From CAVTJL01 sp963735065 (GTDB lineage: Bacteria > Pseudomonadota > Alphaproteobacteria > Geminicoccales > Geminicoccaceae), in contig CAVTJL010000001.1 of assembly GCA_963735065.1 (NCBI GenBank), positions 1,240,001-1,304,000 of the forward strand: a stretch of 64,000 bases of DNA, in the 5' to 3' direction. Of the stretch, positions 32,764 through 42,190 are shown one piece after another. The position numbers and the translations under genes are program-made. Every line of letters begins with the position of its first letter. Positions within the stretch are counted from its first letter, which is position 1. The notes below the pieces were generated by a model. That model searched no databases. It was not told the DNA's origin and saw only the letters and a program-made list of their open reading frames with translations.

Positions 32764-33091
32764 CCGCGGCTCCCCTGACGGTAAGCCGGGCACGACGCCG
32801 CGAGCCTTCGGGCGGCACTCTCCCAGGCGGGATCGGCTAGAATGTTTCCCCCTACGACGGTCGTTTCGACCTGCCTGCCGGGGCTGTGACGGCCACGGTT
32901 GGCCAGGGAATCTTTAGGGCGTGCGCGCGCCGTCCGTAAAGGTGCAGCTTGGTCGCGGGCTCTTCTACCTCACGGATCTTCGAGCGCCGGCACGCCGCTC
33001 AGGACGTGCTCTTGGTGCTCTTGAGCAGGTCGTCCTGCTTCCACTGCAGCTTGGTGGCGCCCGCCGCGACATCGGGCCACTCTCGCCGGGC
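32764..33091. other. Intergenic, includes left copy of the 74-bp repeat
   Basis: Holds the upstream region of the flippase gene (with tagaat-like hexamers around 32840) and, at 32987-33059, a copy of the DUF4340 gene 3' end including its stop codon. No separate gene seen. Confidence 0.5.
32987..33059 (-). repeat. Left direct repeat: duplicated 3' end of the DUF4340 gene
   Basis: 73 bases identical to 36935-37008 apart from one missing base. Read on the minus strand it encodes ATKLQWKQDDLLKSTKSTS followed by TGA, a natural-looking C-terminus for the DUF4340 protein. Together with the right copy it brackets 3.9 kb of foreign-looking DNA, as att sites do for elements that integrate at the 3' end of a gene. 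Confidence 0.85.
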
Positions 33092-36000
33092 TCAGAGCTT
33101 GGGCACCTTCGCCGCGGCCTGGGCGGTATCGGGAACCCGATAGACCTTGGCGTAGGCGCCGAGGTCGACGAGCGCGTAGCTCAGCTCTATGCCGGCGCCG
33201 CGATCGACCATGGTGGCAACGATGCTGGGACCGCAGGACAGCCACGCCTCCGGGTGGTAGATGCCCCGGTCGTTCCTCGGGCCCTTCGAGCGACCGCCGT
33301 ACACGTTGATGTCCGGGAGACCCACGCGAATCTTGCGCAGGTCCTCGCGTCTGACGCTGCCGTCACCATTCGAGGGGCCCTCCAGGATCTTCAGCGAGCC
33401 GAGGCCCCATAAGCCCGGCTGGACCGCACAGCTGCTGCGCCACGTCGAGGGGTCCGATGGGACCGTCCATATGAGGGGGGCGCTGCTCCGCCCGTTGCGG
33501 TCGTAGCCCATCGCCGGCTGGCCATACTTCTCGATGAGCTGTCCGGCGACGCTATCGGCCGTGACATTCCTCGGGAGCAAGATGATCCGTGCCACGCCCA
33601 GCACCTCATCGCCTCGTGCCGGATCGCTGAACAGCACCAGCTGCTGATCGCCCTCGGTGCTGATGAAGCTTCGCAGCCGGCTGAAGGGCCTGTTCGGGTC
33701 GGGAGACCCGAACGCGTCCCGGTCACCGGCTTCCCGCAACGTCGCGACCCAGCCGACGTTCATCGTCGAGCGGGCGATGCGCTCGGCCTCGTCGAGCCCC
33801 ATGCCCAGGCGCACACCCGCGACATCGGCGTCGGCGAGCAACCTGCGCCTCGTCTCCGTCGCGCCCAGTGTCGTTCGCTGTTCGGCCTCAACGCGCGCCG
33901 CACGCGCCGCGCCGGCTTCCGCCACCTGCCGCCCGCTCGCCGCCTTGGCAGCCTCGGCCGCTTCCCAGACATCGACCGCAGGCGGGAAGTCCTCGCTCCG
34001 ATAGGTCTTCAAGAGCTCGCCGCGAGGGTCGTAAAGGCGTGCGCCGAGGAGCCGGGCCTTCAGGATCCACTGGCCGTCCTTCAGTGCCGCCTCCTCGACC
34101 TCGATGTCGAGCTCGGCCCGGATCTCCGGCATTGACCCATAGCGCGACAATAGTCGCCCGCAGCTCGCCGCGGCCTCCTGGGCCTCGCTTCGGCCCATAC
34201 CCGCCCGGAGATACGTCATCTGGTCGGTGGAGCAGTCCGGCCGCTTCCAGATGTGCTCGGCGCTCCGGCGACCGAGCGCGAGCGGCGGAATACGGGGCAC
34301 CCGGTCGAGGCCGAGATAGGGCGTGCGCCCGATCTTGTCATTCGCGATCGACTCCGGCAGACCCGCGGCCGGCAGCGGGCCGACGAGCGTGGGAAGCCAC
34401 ATCACCTCCATTGCGCCCAGCCGGGGAAGCTTCAGCTTGTCCGCCTCGTTCACGAGCGCCGGCGCAACGAGACTGTATGGACTAGCCGAGCCGGTCGCGC
34501 GCCGCCGCAGCTCGCCGTCCGCGTACTCGAGGAAGCTGATGCGCTCGGTCTTACTGAAGGTCAGCTTCTGGGGGATCGCCGCGACCGCTTGACCGATGCG
34601 CTCTCGGTAGGCGCCGAGCAGCTCCTGCGCGACGAAGTCGGGCACGCGGCCCTCGATCTCCTCCTTCGTGAAGAGGCTTGGACCGATCCGCCGGTAGCCG
34701 GGGAACCGAAGCCACTGCTGCTCTTGGACGATCTGACGCTTGGCGAGCTGCAGCATCTCGTCGTCTGCGAAGTCCTTGGGCGCCAGCCTGTACAGCAGCG
34801 CAGCCGGCGGCACCGCGGAGACGACCAAGCGGTCGCCGCTTTCCGTTGCCGGCTCGGCCCCGGCGTCGGCCGGCGCTGGCTCCATGGCGCCGAAGTCGTG
34901 CAGCAGCCGCCTGCCCGTCGGATCGGCGTAGAGGCGCGCAGCCGTGAGCTGAAGCGTCAGGGCAGGCCTGTCCAGGACCTGGTCCCACCTCGGCTCGCCG
35001 AGCGTCTGCTCCAGCGCCAGATAGGCGAAGCGCTTCCTCGACGGGAAGCTCCGCAGGAACGCCACGGCTTGCTCACGCGCCATCGGAAGCTCGGCCGGCG
35101 CCGCACCGGACTCCTCGATGCCGAGCTTCGACGCCGCGGGCCCGACGGTCGCGAAGATCCCGCCTCCCGGTCGCCTCAGGCGCAGGGGAAACGCCTGCTG
35201 CGCAGGATCGTAGGGAAGGATCTCGACCTCCTCGAAGCGCATGAGACGAACGGGAAGCGGGGCGCCGGCCTCGACGAGAACGGGTTCCACCTGCTCCACG
35301 AAGGCTCGATAGGAGGCCTCGCGCTCGAACTCGTTCTGACCCCGCCATCCGTCATAGGGCACGTTGGCGCTGCATATCGGATCGCATGGCGAGACGTAGC
35401 GGGCGCGTAGCTCATCGGCGAGGAGCCGCTCGGCATAGCTCCGCGCCACGCGCTGATCGTCGAGCAGCTTGGGCCATGCGCGCAGGATGACGAGGTCCAT
35501 GAAGAGGGCGAGGTCGACATGGGACTTGACGGTCTCGCGGCGGGCGAAAGAGCGTCGATTGCTTGGCGTAGGCCCCGAACATGAGAGGAAAGCCGGTCAG
35601 GATCCGATCGCCGTAGGTGACCGGGCTGATCGGGCGCAGCCCGGGTGTGACGGCACCTGCCGCTCGGGCGATGGACGGCGTGATCGACGGCCCGGCGGGC
35701 GGCGAGGAAGGCCGTGGCGCGGACGGCATGCCGAGCCGTGCCATCGAGGCCTGACGCGCCTGCCTCAGCTTCGCGAGAAGCTGCTCGGTCGGCTCGCCTG
35801 TGGGTGCGATCCCCGACGCGACCTCGAACGCACGGATCGCCTCGGCGGTCCTGCTCCCCATGCGTCCGTCAATCGGTCCTGGATCGTAGCCGAGATCCTC
35901 CAGCAACTGCTGCATCTCCGATAGCTGCTGCCGTGACGCCTGGGACTCCGCTGGGGAAGGGCGAGGCACCAGAGGCCGGCGGCGTCTCGGTGCTCTGCCC

Positions 36001-36214
36001 GGCGTGCCGAGTGCTCGGCGCCGAAGGTGACGGGGTCTCGCTCTGCGATGGCGGAGGAGGCTGCAGCTGCCGCAACAGCTCGGTGCCCCATCGGAAAAGC
36101 GAATTGGGGTCCATGGACTGCGCCGCGCTGCGCTCGACACCGGGGTTGACAATGAAGAGTGCGCCAGATCAGCGCGACCGCTCGTGTCAACAACCGGAAG
36201 GTGATATATTTCAT
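33092..36214 (-). pseudogene. Secreted protein with peptidoglycan-binding domain and long unknown C-terminal region; three frameshifts
   Basis: One gene spread over three frames, about 1040 codons when joined. The N-terminus reads MKYITFRLLTRAVAL then, after one shift near 36165, SGALFIVNPG, together a signal peptide. A proline-rich linker (QLQPPPPSQSETPSP) is followed by a second shift at GGGG 35953-35956 and a PG_binding_1-type repeat (LLEDLGYDPGPIDGRMGSRTAEAIRAF). After a third shift near 35560, 802 residues of unrecognised sequence remain open to 33092. Each shift looks like one extra base. The long open C-terminal frame argues for recent damage or assembly error. It is the main cargo between the 74-bp repeats. 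Confidence 0.65.
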
Positions 36215-36887
36215 GGCCTCCGCTCACCTTGAGTTGACAGAAATCGAAGTACCTGGCTGCTGGGTAGATGATAACATAGAAACATCGAATGTTGAAACGG
36301 GCTGCGAGGTGATGAATGGGCTCGAACAGGATTACTGGAGCGACGCTGATTGGCGACCGACGTGCCCGATTGGCCGGTATCTGGAAGCGTGGCGAAGGTT
36401 CTGCTGAGGCGCTGAGGGAGACTGCTGACGCGAACCTCGTGGTGCTTCGGATCACGGCGCACGACGAGACCACGCGCCATGACCGGGAGGCAGGCCACGC
36501 CGACGCCGATCGGCATCGGCCATGCGCCGGCTGGTGAAGCGGATCTCTGTCTGTCCGCCGCTCCGAAGGCCGGTACGGGCGGCGCCGGAAGCCGAGACGA
36601 CGCCGGCTCTCGGCGCGGCGAAAGGCGCGCGGGCCGGGACCCGGAAGGGTCGCCGGTTGGCCTAGGACGAGAGCGGGCGCGTAACGCCTCTGGGCGAGCT
36701 GGAGCTGCGGGGTCGCGAGCGATGCTCCAGACCAGCAGCGCGACGGTCGCATCTCGAGCGAGCTGCTCGAGCTCTATCAGCGGTCCGAGAGATCATTGGA
36801 GACGAAGGTGATTCCCCGATCGACGGCGCCCGCTGTCGGCTCGGGGCCCGTTCGCCACGCGCCCTTGGCGCGAAAAGGCGAGTGGGT
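36215..36887. other. Right part of the 3.9-kb island, no gene recognised
   Basis: About 670 bases between the island protein and the DUF4340 gene. The part nearest 36215-36330 is AT-richer and is probably the promoter of the island gene. Beyond 36400 short frames occur on both strands but none has a ribosome site or recognisable motif. No integrase or transposase trace was found. Confidence 0.45.
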
Positions 36888-38243
36888 TCAGGCTCTTTTC
36901 TGTCGCCAGCCCATTGCTCTCGACCGGCGACCGACCGGCACGCCGCTCAGGACGTGCTCTTCGGTGCTCTTGAGCAGGTCGTCCTGCTTCCACTGCAGCT
37001 TGGTGGCGTCGTACTGGGGCAGCTTGAAGGCCCAGCCGTCGAGCTTGGCCTGCAGCGCCTTGGCCTTCTCGACCACGTCCTTCGAGGGTGCGGGCGCAGG
37101 CGCCGTGCTGGCCGGCGGCGTGGCGGCGGCGGTGGCAGCCGGCGCTGCCGTCTTGGCCGGCTCGGTCGTGGTGCCGGTGGCGGCGTCGGCCGCCTTGGCG
37201 GTCGTCGCGGCAGGTGCCGTGGTGGTAGCGGCGCTGCTGCCGGCATCGGCGGACGCAGCGGGCTTGGCCTCGGTAGCCGTGGCCGGCGCCGCGGGAGCTG
37301 CCGTCTTCTCGGGCGCGGCCGCGGCCGTCATCGGGGCCTCGGCGCTGACGTCGAAGCGGGCCCAGGTGGCCGCCTTGTCGCCCGTGCCCTCGGGCAGCAG
37401 GGTCGCCACGACGACGAGGCCGTCCACGGTCTCGAAGCGCGCCTGGGCGGCGCCGGCCGGGAAGGTGACCTCCTTGGCGGGCTTCACGCCGTCCAGCTCG
37501 AGGCCGGAGACGGTGCCGGCGAGCTCGCCGATCTTCTCGGCGTCGGCGGTCCGGCCCTGCGGCACGTCCGCGAGCTCGAGCGCCGTCGCCTTGGGGGAGG
37601 GCCTGGCCATCGTGACGGCGTCAGGCGTGCCGGGGCGCAGCGTGACCTTGGCGATCTTGTCGGTCGGGATGTCGATGATCTGCTTGTTGACCCAGTCGAG
37701 CGGCGTCTTCGGCACGTCGATCGCCCGGTCGGCGAGCCAGGACTGATCCTTGCCGTCGAGGCGGACATAGCTGCCGCTGCTGCCGGGCCCGTAGAGGCCG
37801 TACTTTTCCTTGCCGATGACGACGGCCGCGAGGTCCTTGCCCTTCGCGTCCTCGAGCTTGACCAGGACCGACTTCGCCTTCTTGGCGGTGGGATCGCCCA
37901 GATCGAGGCGCGGCAGGAGCTTTTCCTGCGCCGTCTTGGCCTCGATCAGGTGGGTGTTGGCGAGGGCGAGCGCGAGGGCCTGGATCTTCGACGCGTCGGC
38001 CGGGTAGCCGCCGGCCTGATCGACGGTCCAGCCCTTGTCGCCCTGGCGGATCGTCGTCGTCTGGCCGTCGGCCGTGACGCTGACCAGGGCGACGTCGTTG
38101 ATGTGGCTCGCGAGGTCGGGGACCAGGGGCCTGTCGACCTCGGTGCCGCTGCCGGGCATGGCGCGGTGGGCGACGGACCAGCCGGCGAGCAGCACGCAGA
38201 CCAGCGTGGCGGCGCCGAGGAGGACGAACGAACGGGGCGACAT
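36888..38243 (-). CDS. DUF4340 domain-containing protein of a Gld-like ABC operon
   Basis: 451 residues: one N-terminal membrane helix (FVLLGAATLVCVLLAGW), then a periplasmic region with DUF4340 repeats (VSVTADGQTTTIRQGDKGWTV, GLYGPGSSGSYVRLDGKDQSWL). A long alanine/threonine/proline-rich low-complexity stretch at about residues 300-390 is unusual. It is the last gene of an ATPase-permease-GldG-DUF4340 operon. The natural C-terminus is probably KSTKSTS with a stop at 36947; the one extra base in the right 74-bp repeat produces the longer tail to 36888. Confidence 0.8.
   Translation of the reverse strand: MSPRSFVLLGAATLVCVLLAGWSVAHRAMPGSGTEVDRPLVPDLASHINDVALVSVTADGQTTTIRQGDKGWTVDQAGGYPADASKIQALALALANTHLIEAKTAQEKLLPRLDLGDPTAKKAKSVLVKLEDAKGKDLAAVVIGKEKYGLYGPGSSGSYVRLDGKDQSWLADRAIDVPKTPLDWVNKQIIDIPTDKIAKVTLRPGTPDAVTMARPSPKATALELADVPQGRTADAEKIGELAGTVSGLELDGVKPAKEVTFPAGAAQARFETVDGLVVVATLLPEGTGDKAATWARFDVSAEAPMTAAAAPEKTAAPAAPATATEAKPAASADAGSSAATTTAPAATTAKAADAATGTTTEPAKTAAPAATAAATPPASTAPAPAPSKDVVEKAKALQAKLDGWAFKLPQYDATKLQWKQDDLLKSTEEHVLSGVPVGRRSRAMGWRQKRA
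36935..37008 (-). repeat. Right direct repeat at the 3' end of the DUF4340 gene
   Basis: 74 bases matching 32987-33059, with one extra base (a C near 36962). That base puts the natural TGA (36947-36949) out of frame and extends the DUF4340 reading to 36888. Identity starts 12 bases beyond the stop and ends about 20 codons inside the gene. Confidence 0.85.
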
Positions 38244-38260
38244 GGCTCCTCCCGACCGGC

Positions 38261-40126
38261 TCAGGCGTGGGCGTCGAAGTGGCGGCGGTAGCGGAAGCGC
38301 CGCACGAGGGCGAGGCCGATCGCGAAGATCGCAACGAGGATCGGCACGGCGGCGATGTCGAGGAAGCGGATGCGGCTGCGCAGCCCCTCGATGTCCTGCT
38401 GCAGCGCGTGCTGCACGCCGCGGAGCTGCTGGCGGGTGTCGAGCAGCTGGCTCTTGAACCCGTCGATCTCCTTTTGCTGCTCGGCGGAGACGATCTTGCC
38501 GGCCGAGGCGCTGCCGCCGACCTGGAGCTTGGCGAGCTTGCCCTGCAGGCTCGAGAGCTTCTGCATCAGATCCTGCTCCTTGGCCTGGTAGGCCTCCTGG
38601 GCCTGGCGGCGGAGCGCGAGGATCCGCGTGAAGGGCCGGATCGTGACCTGGCGGCCCCTGAGGCCGGCCAGCACCTCGCTGCCGTTCAGGTAGTCGAGCG
38701 AGTTGGCAACGAAGCTCGCATTGTCGGCCACCGGGATCTCCATGCTCTGGCCGAAGGCCGCCTGGCTCGCGAGCCAGCTGCGATTGTCCAGCATGTCGGT
38801 GTCGGCCACGACCTCGACCGCGATGGGGCCCTTGGACTGGGTGAGCCTGTCCTTGCCCGCCTCGACCCCCTTGGGCAGCGCGTCGGCGAAGGCCGACTTG
38901 GCCGGGCCGGTGATGCGCGCCGCCATCACCAGCTCCTTGCCGCCGGGCTTGTAGTCCCGCAGCAGCGACGGCGGATCGGGATACATGGCGACCTTGTCGA
39001 CCGGGATCTCCTGGGCCTGCTTGCTCGAGTGGAGCAACGGCGTGAAGGTCGTCGTCGCACCCTTGAGCGGCTCGAGGATGCCGGCCGTCTCGACATTGAT
39101 GCGGTTGAGCTGCGCCACCGTCGGATCATCGGCGAAGGCGCTCTGGTCCAGGGACAGCCAGGGCAGATAGTCGACGATCTCTGTGCGGTTGCCGTTCGGG
39201 AACTGGACCTGGCGCGCGAACTGCGGATCGCCCACCACCTTGTCCGGCACCATCTGGAGGCCCCAGGCCTTGAGGAGCGGCTCGAGGTTCGAGGCCATGG
39301 GGCCCGGCATCTGCTGGCGCTGGCGCATCGCCGCCGCCTCGGACTGCGGGTCGACGAAGACGAGAGCCTTGCCGCCATGCAGGACGAACTGGTCGATGGC
39401 GTAGAGCGTCTTGTCCGAGAGCTTCTGCGGGAAGATGATGACCAGAAGCTTGGTGTTCTTATCGAAGCTCGTGATGTCGCCATCCATGTAGTGGATGTCG
39501 TAGAACTGGCCGAGCTCGGTATAGATCTTCCAGGGCTGGTACTGGCTCGCCGGGTCGCCGTTGACCGGCAGGCCCGAGATCATCGCGACCTCGGGCTTGG
39601 CCGGGTTGGCGAGGTTGTAGACGAGCCGGGTGAGATCGTACTCGAGGAACTGCTCGCGGTCGGGCGAGAGCACCGGGATGGTGTCGACGTCGTCGGTGCT
39701 GTTGGTGCCGGCGATGCCGAAATAGCCGGTGGTGCCGCCATTATCGAGGGTGACCGGCTGCAGCCCGAAGCCCACCGCGCGGTCCTCGGCCTTCGAGAAG
39801 GGCTCGGGATCGATGTACTCGACCTTGAGCTTGCCGTCGCTGCGCTGGGCGTAGGTCTCGAGCAGGTCGCGCACGTGGGTGGCGTAGGAGGCGAGGAACG
39901 GGTTGGTCTCGCGCACCGTCTTCGAGACGTAGAGCCTGAGCGTCACGGGCTCGGGCAGCTCGGCCAGCAGCTTCGTCGTGCCCTGGGAGAGGGTGTACTG
40001 CTTGGCTGCGGTGAGATCGAGCTGCTGACCCCGGAGGCTCAGCGCGGAATAGGTGTTGAGCGAGACAAAGAGCACGCCGGCGAGCACGAGGCCGCCAATC
40101 GCGAGCTTCCGCCGGTCGACGGTCAT
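38261..40126 (-). CDS. GldG-like ABC-type transport system auxiliary protein
   Basis: 621 residues with one helix at each end (LAIGGLVLAGVLFVSLNTYSA and FLDIAAVPILVAIFAIGLALV) and a large periplasmic domain between. QYTLSQGTTKLLAELPEPVTLRLYVS, DNGGTTGYFGIAG and a LLVIIFPQKLSDKTLYAIDQFVLHGGK-type block are those of the GldG/DUF7088 family. A coiled coil at about 520-590 precedes the last helix. In gliding Bacteroidetes GldG works with GldA/GldF; in proteobacteria the same gene set is common but its transported substrate is unknown. It sits 14 bases behind the permease gene. Confidence 0.85.
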   Translation of the reverse strand: MTVDRRKLAIGGLVLAGVLFVSLNTYSALSLRGQQLDLTAAKQYTLSQGTTKLLAELPEPVTLRLYVSKTVRETNPFLASYATHVRDLLETYAQRSDGKLKVEYIDPEPFSKAEDRAVGFGLQPVTLDNGGTTGYFGIAGTNSTDDVDTIPVLSPDREQFLEYDLTRLVYNLANPAKPEVAMISGLPVNGDPASQYQPWKIYTELGQFYDIHYMDGDITSFDKNTKLLVIIFPQKLSDKTLYAIDQFVLHGGKALVFVDPQSEAAAMRQRQQMPGPMASNLEPLLKAWGLQMVPDKVVGDPQFARQVQFPNGNRTEIVDYLPWLSLDQSAFADDPTVAQLNRINVETAGILEPLKGATTTFTPLLHSSKQAQEIPVDKVAMYPDPPSLLRDYKPGGKELVMAARITGPAKSAFADALPKGVEAGKDRLTQSKGPIAVEVVADTDMLDNRSWLASQAAFGQSMEIPVADNASFVANSLDYLNGSEVLAGLRGRQVTIRPFTRILALRRQAQEAYQAKEQDLMQKLSSLQGKLAKLQVGGSASAGKIVSAEQQKEIDGFKSQLLDTRQQLRGVQHALQQDIEGLRSRIRFLDIAAVPILVAIFAIGLALVRRFRYRRHFDAHA

Positions 40127-40139
40127 GGGACGAGCCTCC

Positions 40140-40874
40140 TCACGCGGCCTTGGTGAGATCGGTGACGAGCGTGTTGACGATCAGGCAGATGACGATGAGC
40201 GAGACGAAGAACACCGCCGTCGGCAGGTCCACGACGCCCTGGGTCAGCCGCGAGAAGTGGGTGAGGAAGCTGAAGGACGCGATCGTGTCGACGACGATCT
40301 GCGGCGTCCAGCCCCGGAACGCGGCCAGCACCATGTTGAGGCCGCTCATCAGGAAGAAGAAGCAGGCGGCGGCACCCAGCACGAAGGCGATCACCTGGTT
40401 CTTGGTCAGCGCCGACATGCAGGCCCCGATGGCGATGAAGGAGCCGGCCATGACCCAGGACCCCAGATAGCTCACCAGGATCACGCCATTGTCCGGGTGG
40501 CCCAGATAGTTGACCGTGATCCACATGGGGAAGGTCAGCGCCAGGGCGATGCCGGCGAAGATCCAGGCGGCCAGGAACTTGCCGAGCACGGCCTGGAAGG
40601 TGGTGACCGGCAGGGTCATCAAGAGCTCGATCGTGCCGCCGCGGCGCTCCTCGGCCCAAAGGCGCATCGCGATCGCCGGCACGAGGAAGAGGTAGAGCCA
40701 GGGCTGAAAGACAAAAAAGCTCTGCAGGTCGGCCTGGCCGCGGGCGAAGAAGTTGCCCATGAAGAAGGTGAAGGCGCCGGCCAGCGCCAGGAAGATGACG
40801 ATGTAGATGTAGGCGAGCGGCGTCGTGAAGTAGGCCGCGAGCTCGCGCTTGAGGATGATCCAGACGGGACGCAT
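40140..40874 (-). CDS. ABC transporter permease (GldF-like)
   Basis: 244 residues with six helices. It starts MRPVWIILKRELAAYFTTPLAYIYIV, the typical ABC-2/GldF opening, and contains the MRLWAEERRGGTIELLMTLPV coupling segment that contacts the ATPase. Forms the membrane pore of the operon with the ATPase 11 bases upstream and the GldG/DUF4340 proteins downstream. Confidence 0.9.
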   Translation of the reverse strand: MRPVWIILKRELAAYFTTPLAYIYIVIFLALAGAFTFFMGNFFARGQADLQSFFVFQPWLYLFLVPAIAMRLWAEERRGGTIELLMTLPVTTFQAVLGKFLAAWIFAGIALALTFPMWITVNYLGHPDNGVILVSYLGSWVMAGSFIAIGACMSALTKNQVIAFVLGAAACFFFLMSGLNMVLAAFRGWTPQIVVDTIASFSFLTHFSRLTQGVVDLPTAVFFVSLIVICLIVNTLVTDLTKAA

Positions 40875-40885
40875 CGGCTTCGGCC

Positions 40886-41842
40886 TCAGTGAACGCTGGC
40901 GGCGGGGGCGGTGAGCTCGCGAAAGACGTCGTCGAGCCTGCCCTGCTCGACCACGAGCTCGTCGATCTCGACGCCCGCCTGACGCACGGCGTCGCCCACG
41001 GCCGTCGTGATGGGCGCGCCGTCGGCCGGGACGAGCAGGAGGCTCGCCACGCCGTTGACCTTGCCCAGCGGCCGCACCTCTCGGACCCCCGGCACGCCGG
41101 CGGCGAGCCGCTCGATGCGCGGCAGCAGGTTGACGTTGAAGGTGAGGCGGACCGCGTTGTGCCACTCGGAGCGGCGCTTCAGCTCGTCGGGCTTGGCGTC
41201 GGCCACGATCCGGCCGCGGGCGATGATCACGGCCCGGGTGCAGACGGCGTCCACCTCCTCCAGGATGTGGGTCGAGAGGATGAGCGCCTTGTCCTCGGCC
41301 ATGGCGTGGATGAGCTTCCTCACCTCGTGCTTCTGGTTCGGATCGAGCCCGTCCGTCGGCTCGTCGAGAACGAGAACCGGCGGGTCGTGCAGGATGGCCT
41401 GGGCGAGGCCGACGCGGCGCTTGAAGCCCTTGGAGAGCGTCTCGACCGGGCGGTGCGCCACCTCGCCCACGGCCGTGCGCTCGATCGCCTGGGCCAGCCG
41501 CGTGCGCAGCTCGGCACCGCTGAAGCCGCGCATCTCGGCGATGAAGGTGAGGAAGGCCTTCACCGTCATGTCGCCATAGGCCGGAGCGCCCTCCGGCAGA
41601 TAGCCGACGCGGCGCTTCACCTCGATGGGCTGGCGCACGACGTCGAAGCCCATGACGCTGGCGGTGCCGCCCGATGGTGCGAGGAAGCCGGTCAGCATGC
41701 GCATCGTCGTCGACTTGCCGGCGCCGTTCGGCCCGAGGAAGCCCAGGACCTCGCCCCGCTCGACCGCGAAGCTCACCTCCTCCACGGCATGGACCGGGCC
41801 GAAGCGCTTCGCCAGCCTGTCGAGCCTCACCATCTCCTGCAC
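40886..41842 (-). CDS. ABC transporter ATP-binding protein (GldA/CcmA-like)
   Basis: 318 residues. Walker A GPNGAGKST, Q-loop region YLPEGAPAYGDMT, signature LSKGFKRR (variant of LSGGQ), Walker B VLVLDEPTDGLDP and a STHILEE H-loop; the C-terminal ~90 residues form the regulatory extension of DrrA/CcmA-like exporters. The GTG at 41842 has GGAGGG five bases upstream; an ATG three codons later (41833) is equally good in sequence. First gene of the four-gene operon; a longer open frame to 41968 looks non-coding. Confidence 0.9.
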   Translation of the reverse strand: MQEMVRLDRLAKRFGPVHAVEEVSFAVERGEVLGFLGPNGAGKSTTMRMLTGFLAPSGGTASVMGFDVVRQPIEVKRRVGYLPEGAPAYGDMTVKAFLTFIAEMRGFSGAELRTRLAQAIERTAVGEVAHRPVETLSKGFKRRVGLAQAILHDPPVLVLDEPTDGLDPNQKHEVRKLIHAMAEDKALILSTHILEEVDAVCTRAVIIARGRIVADAKPDELKRRSEWHNAVRLTFNVNLLPRIERLAAGVPGVREVRPLGKVNGVASLLLVPADGAPITTAVGDAVRQAGVEIDELVVEQGRLDDVFRELTAPAASVH

Positions 41843-42190
41843 GACCGCCCTCCGCTGCCGCTCCGGCGCGACGTCATTCTCGAGCCTCCTCATCATCCGC
41901 GCGGGCCCGCTCGAGGGGGCCCGGGTGGATCGGCGCTTTGGATCACGCAGGGTGCGGATAGGAGACAAGCGAGGGCCGCATCAACCCCTTTTTCGATGAA
42001 GATATTGTCATTCAAAGGAAATTCGGCGCCAACCCTCGCAGCGTGGCGGAGATGTTCGCCTTTTGCGAGAGTCTCCGCGGGGCCGGGTCGGCGCGCTCTC
42101 CCCGCTGCTCGTGGCCGAAGGGCGTGGTTGGGTGCGAGGCCCAACTGGGCTAAAGGGGGCGCCGGCGCTGGCCAGCGGGGATGGAAGCGG
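41843..42190. other. Intergenic between divergent ABC operon and corA
   Basis: 348 bases. A seven-pair perfect stem (cgggccc 41902-41908, gggcccg 41917-41923) is present. The AT-richer block at about 41980-42030 is the likely promoter area. No coding frame with a ribosome site, and no riboswitch pattern recognised before corA. Confidence 0.4.

Noticed and set aside
41902..41923. Perfect seven-pair stem upstream of the ABC operon as a terminator
   Set aside because: It lies between divergent genes, not after a gene end, and has no T run; probably chance in GC-rich DNA.
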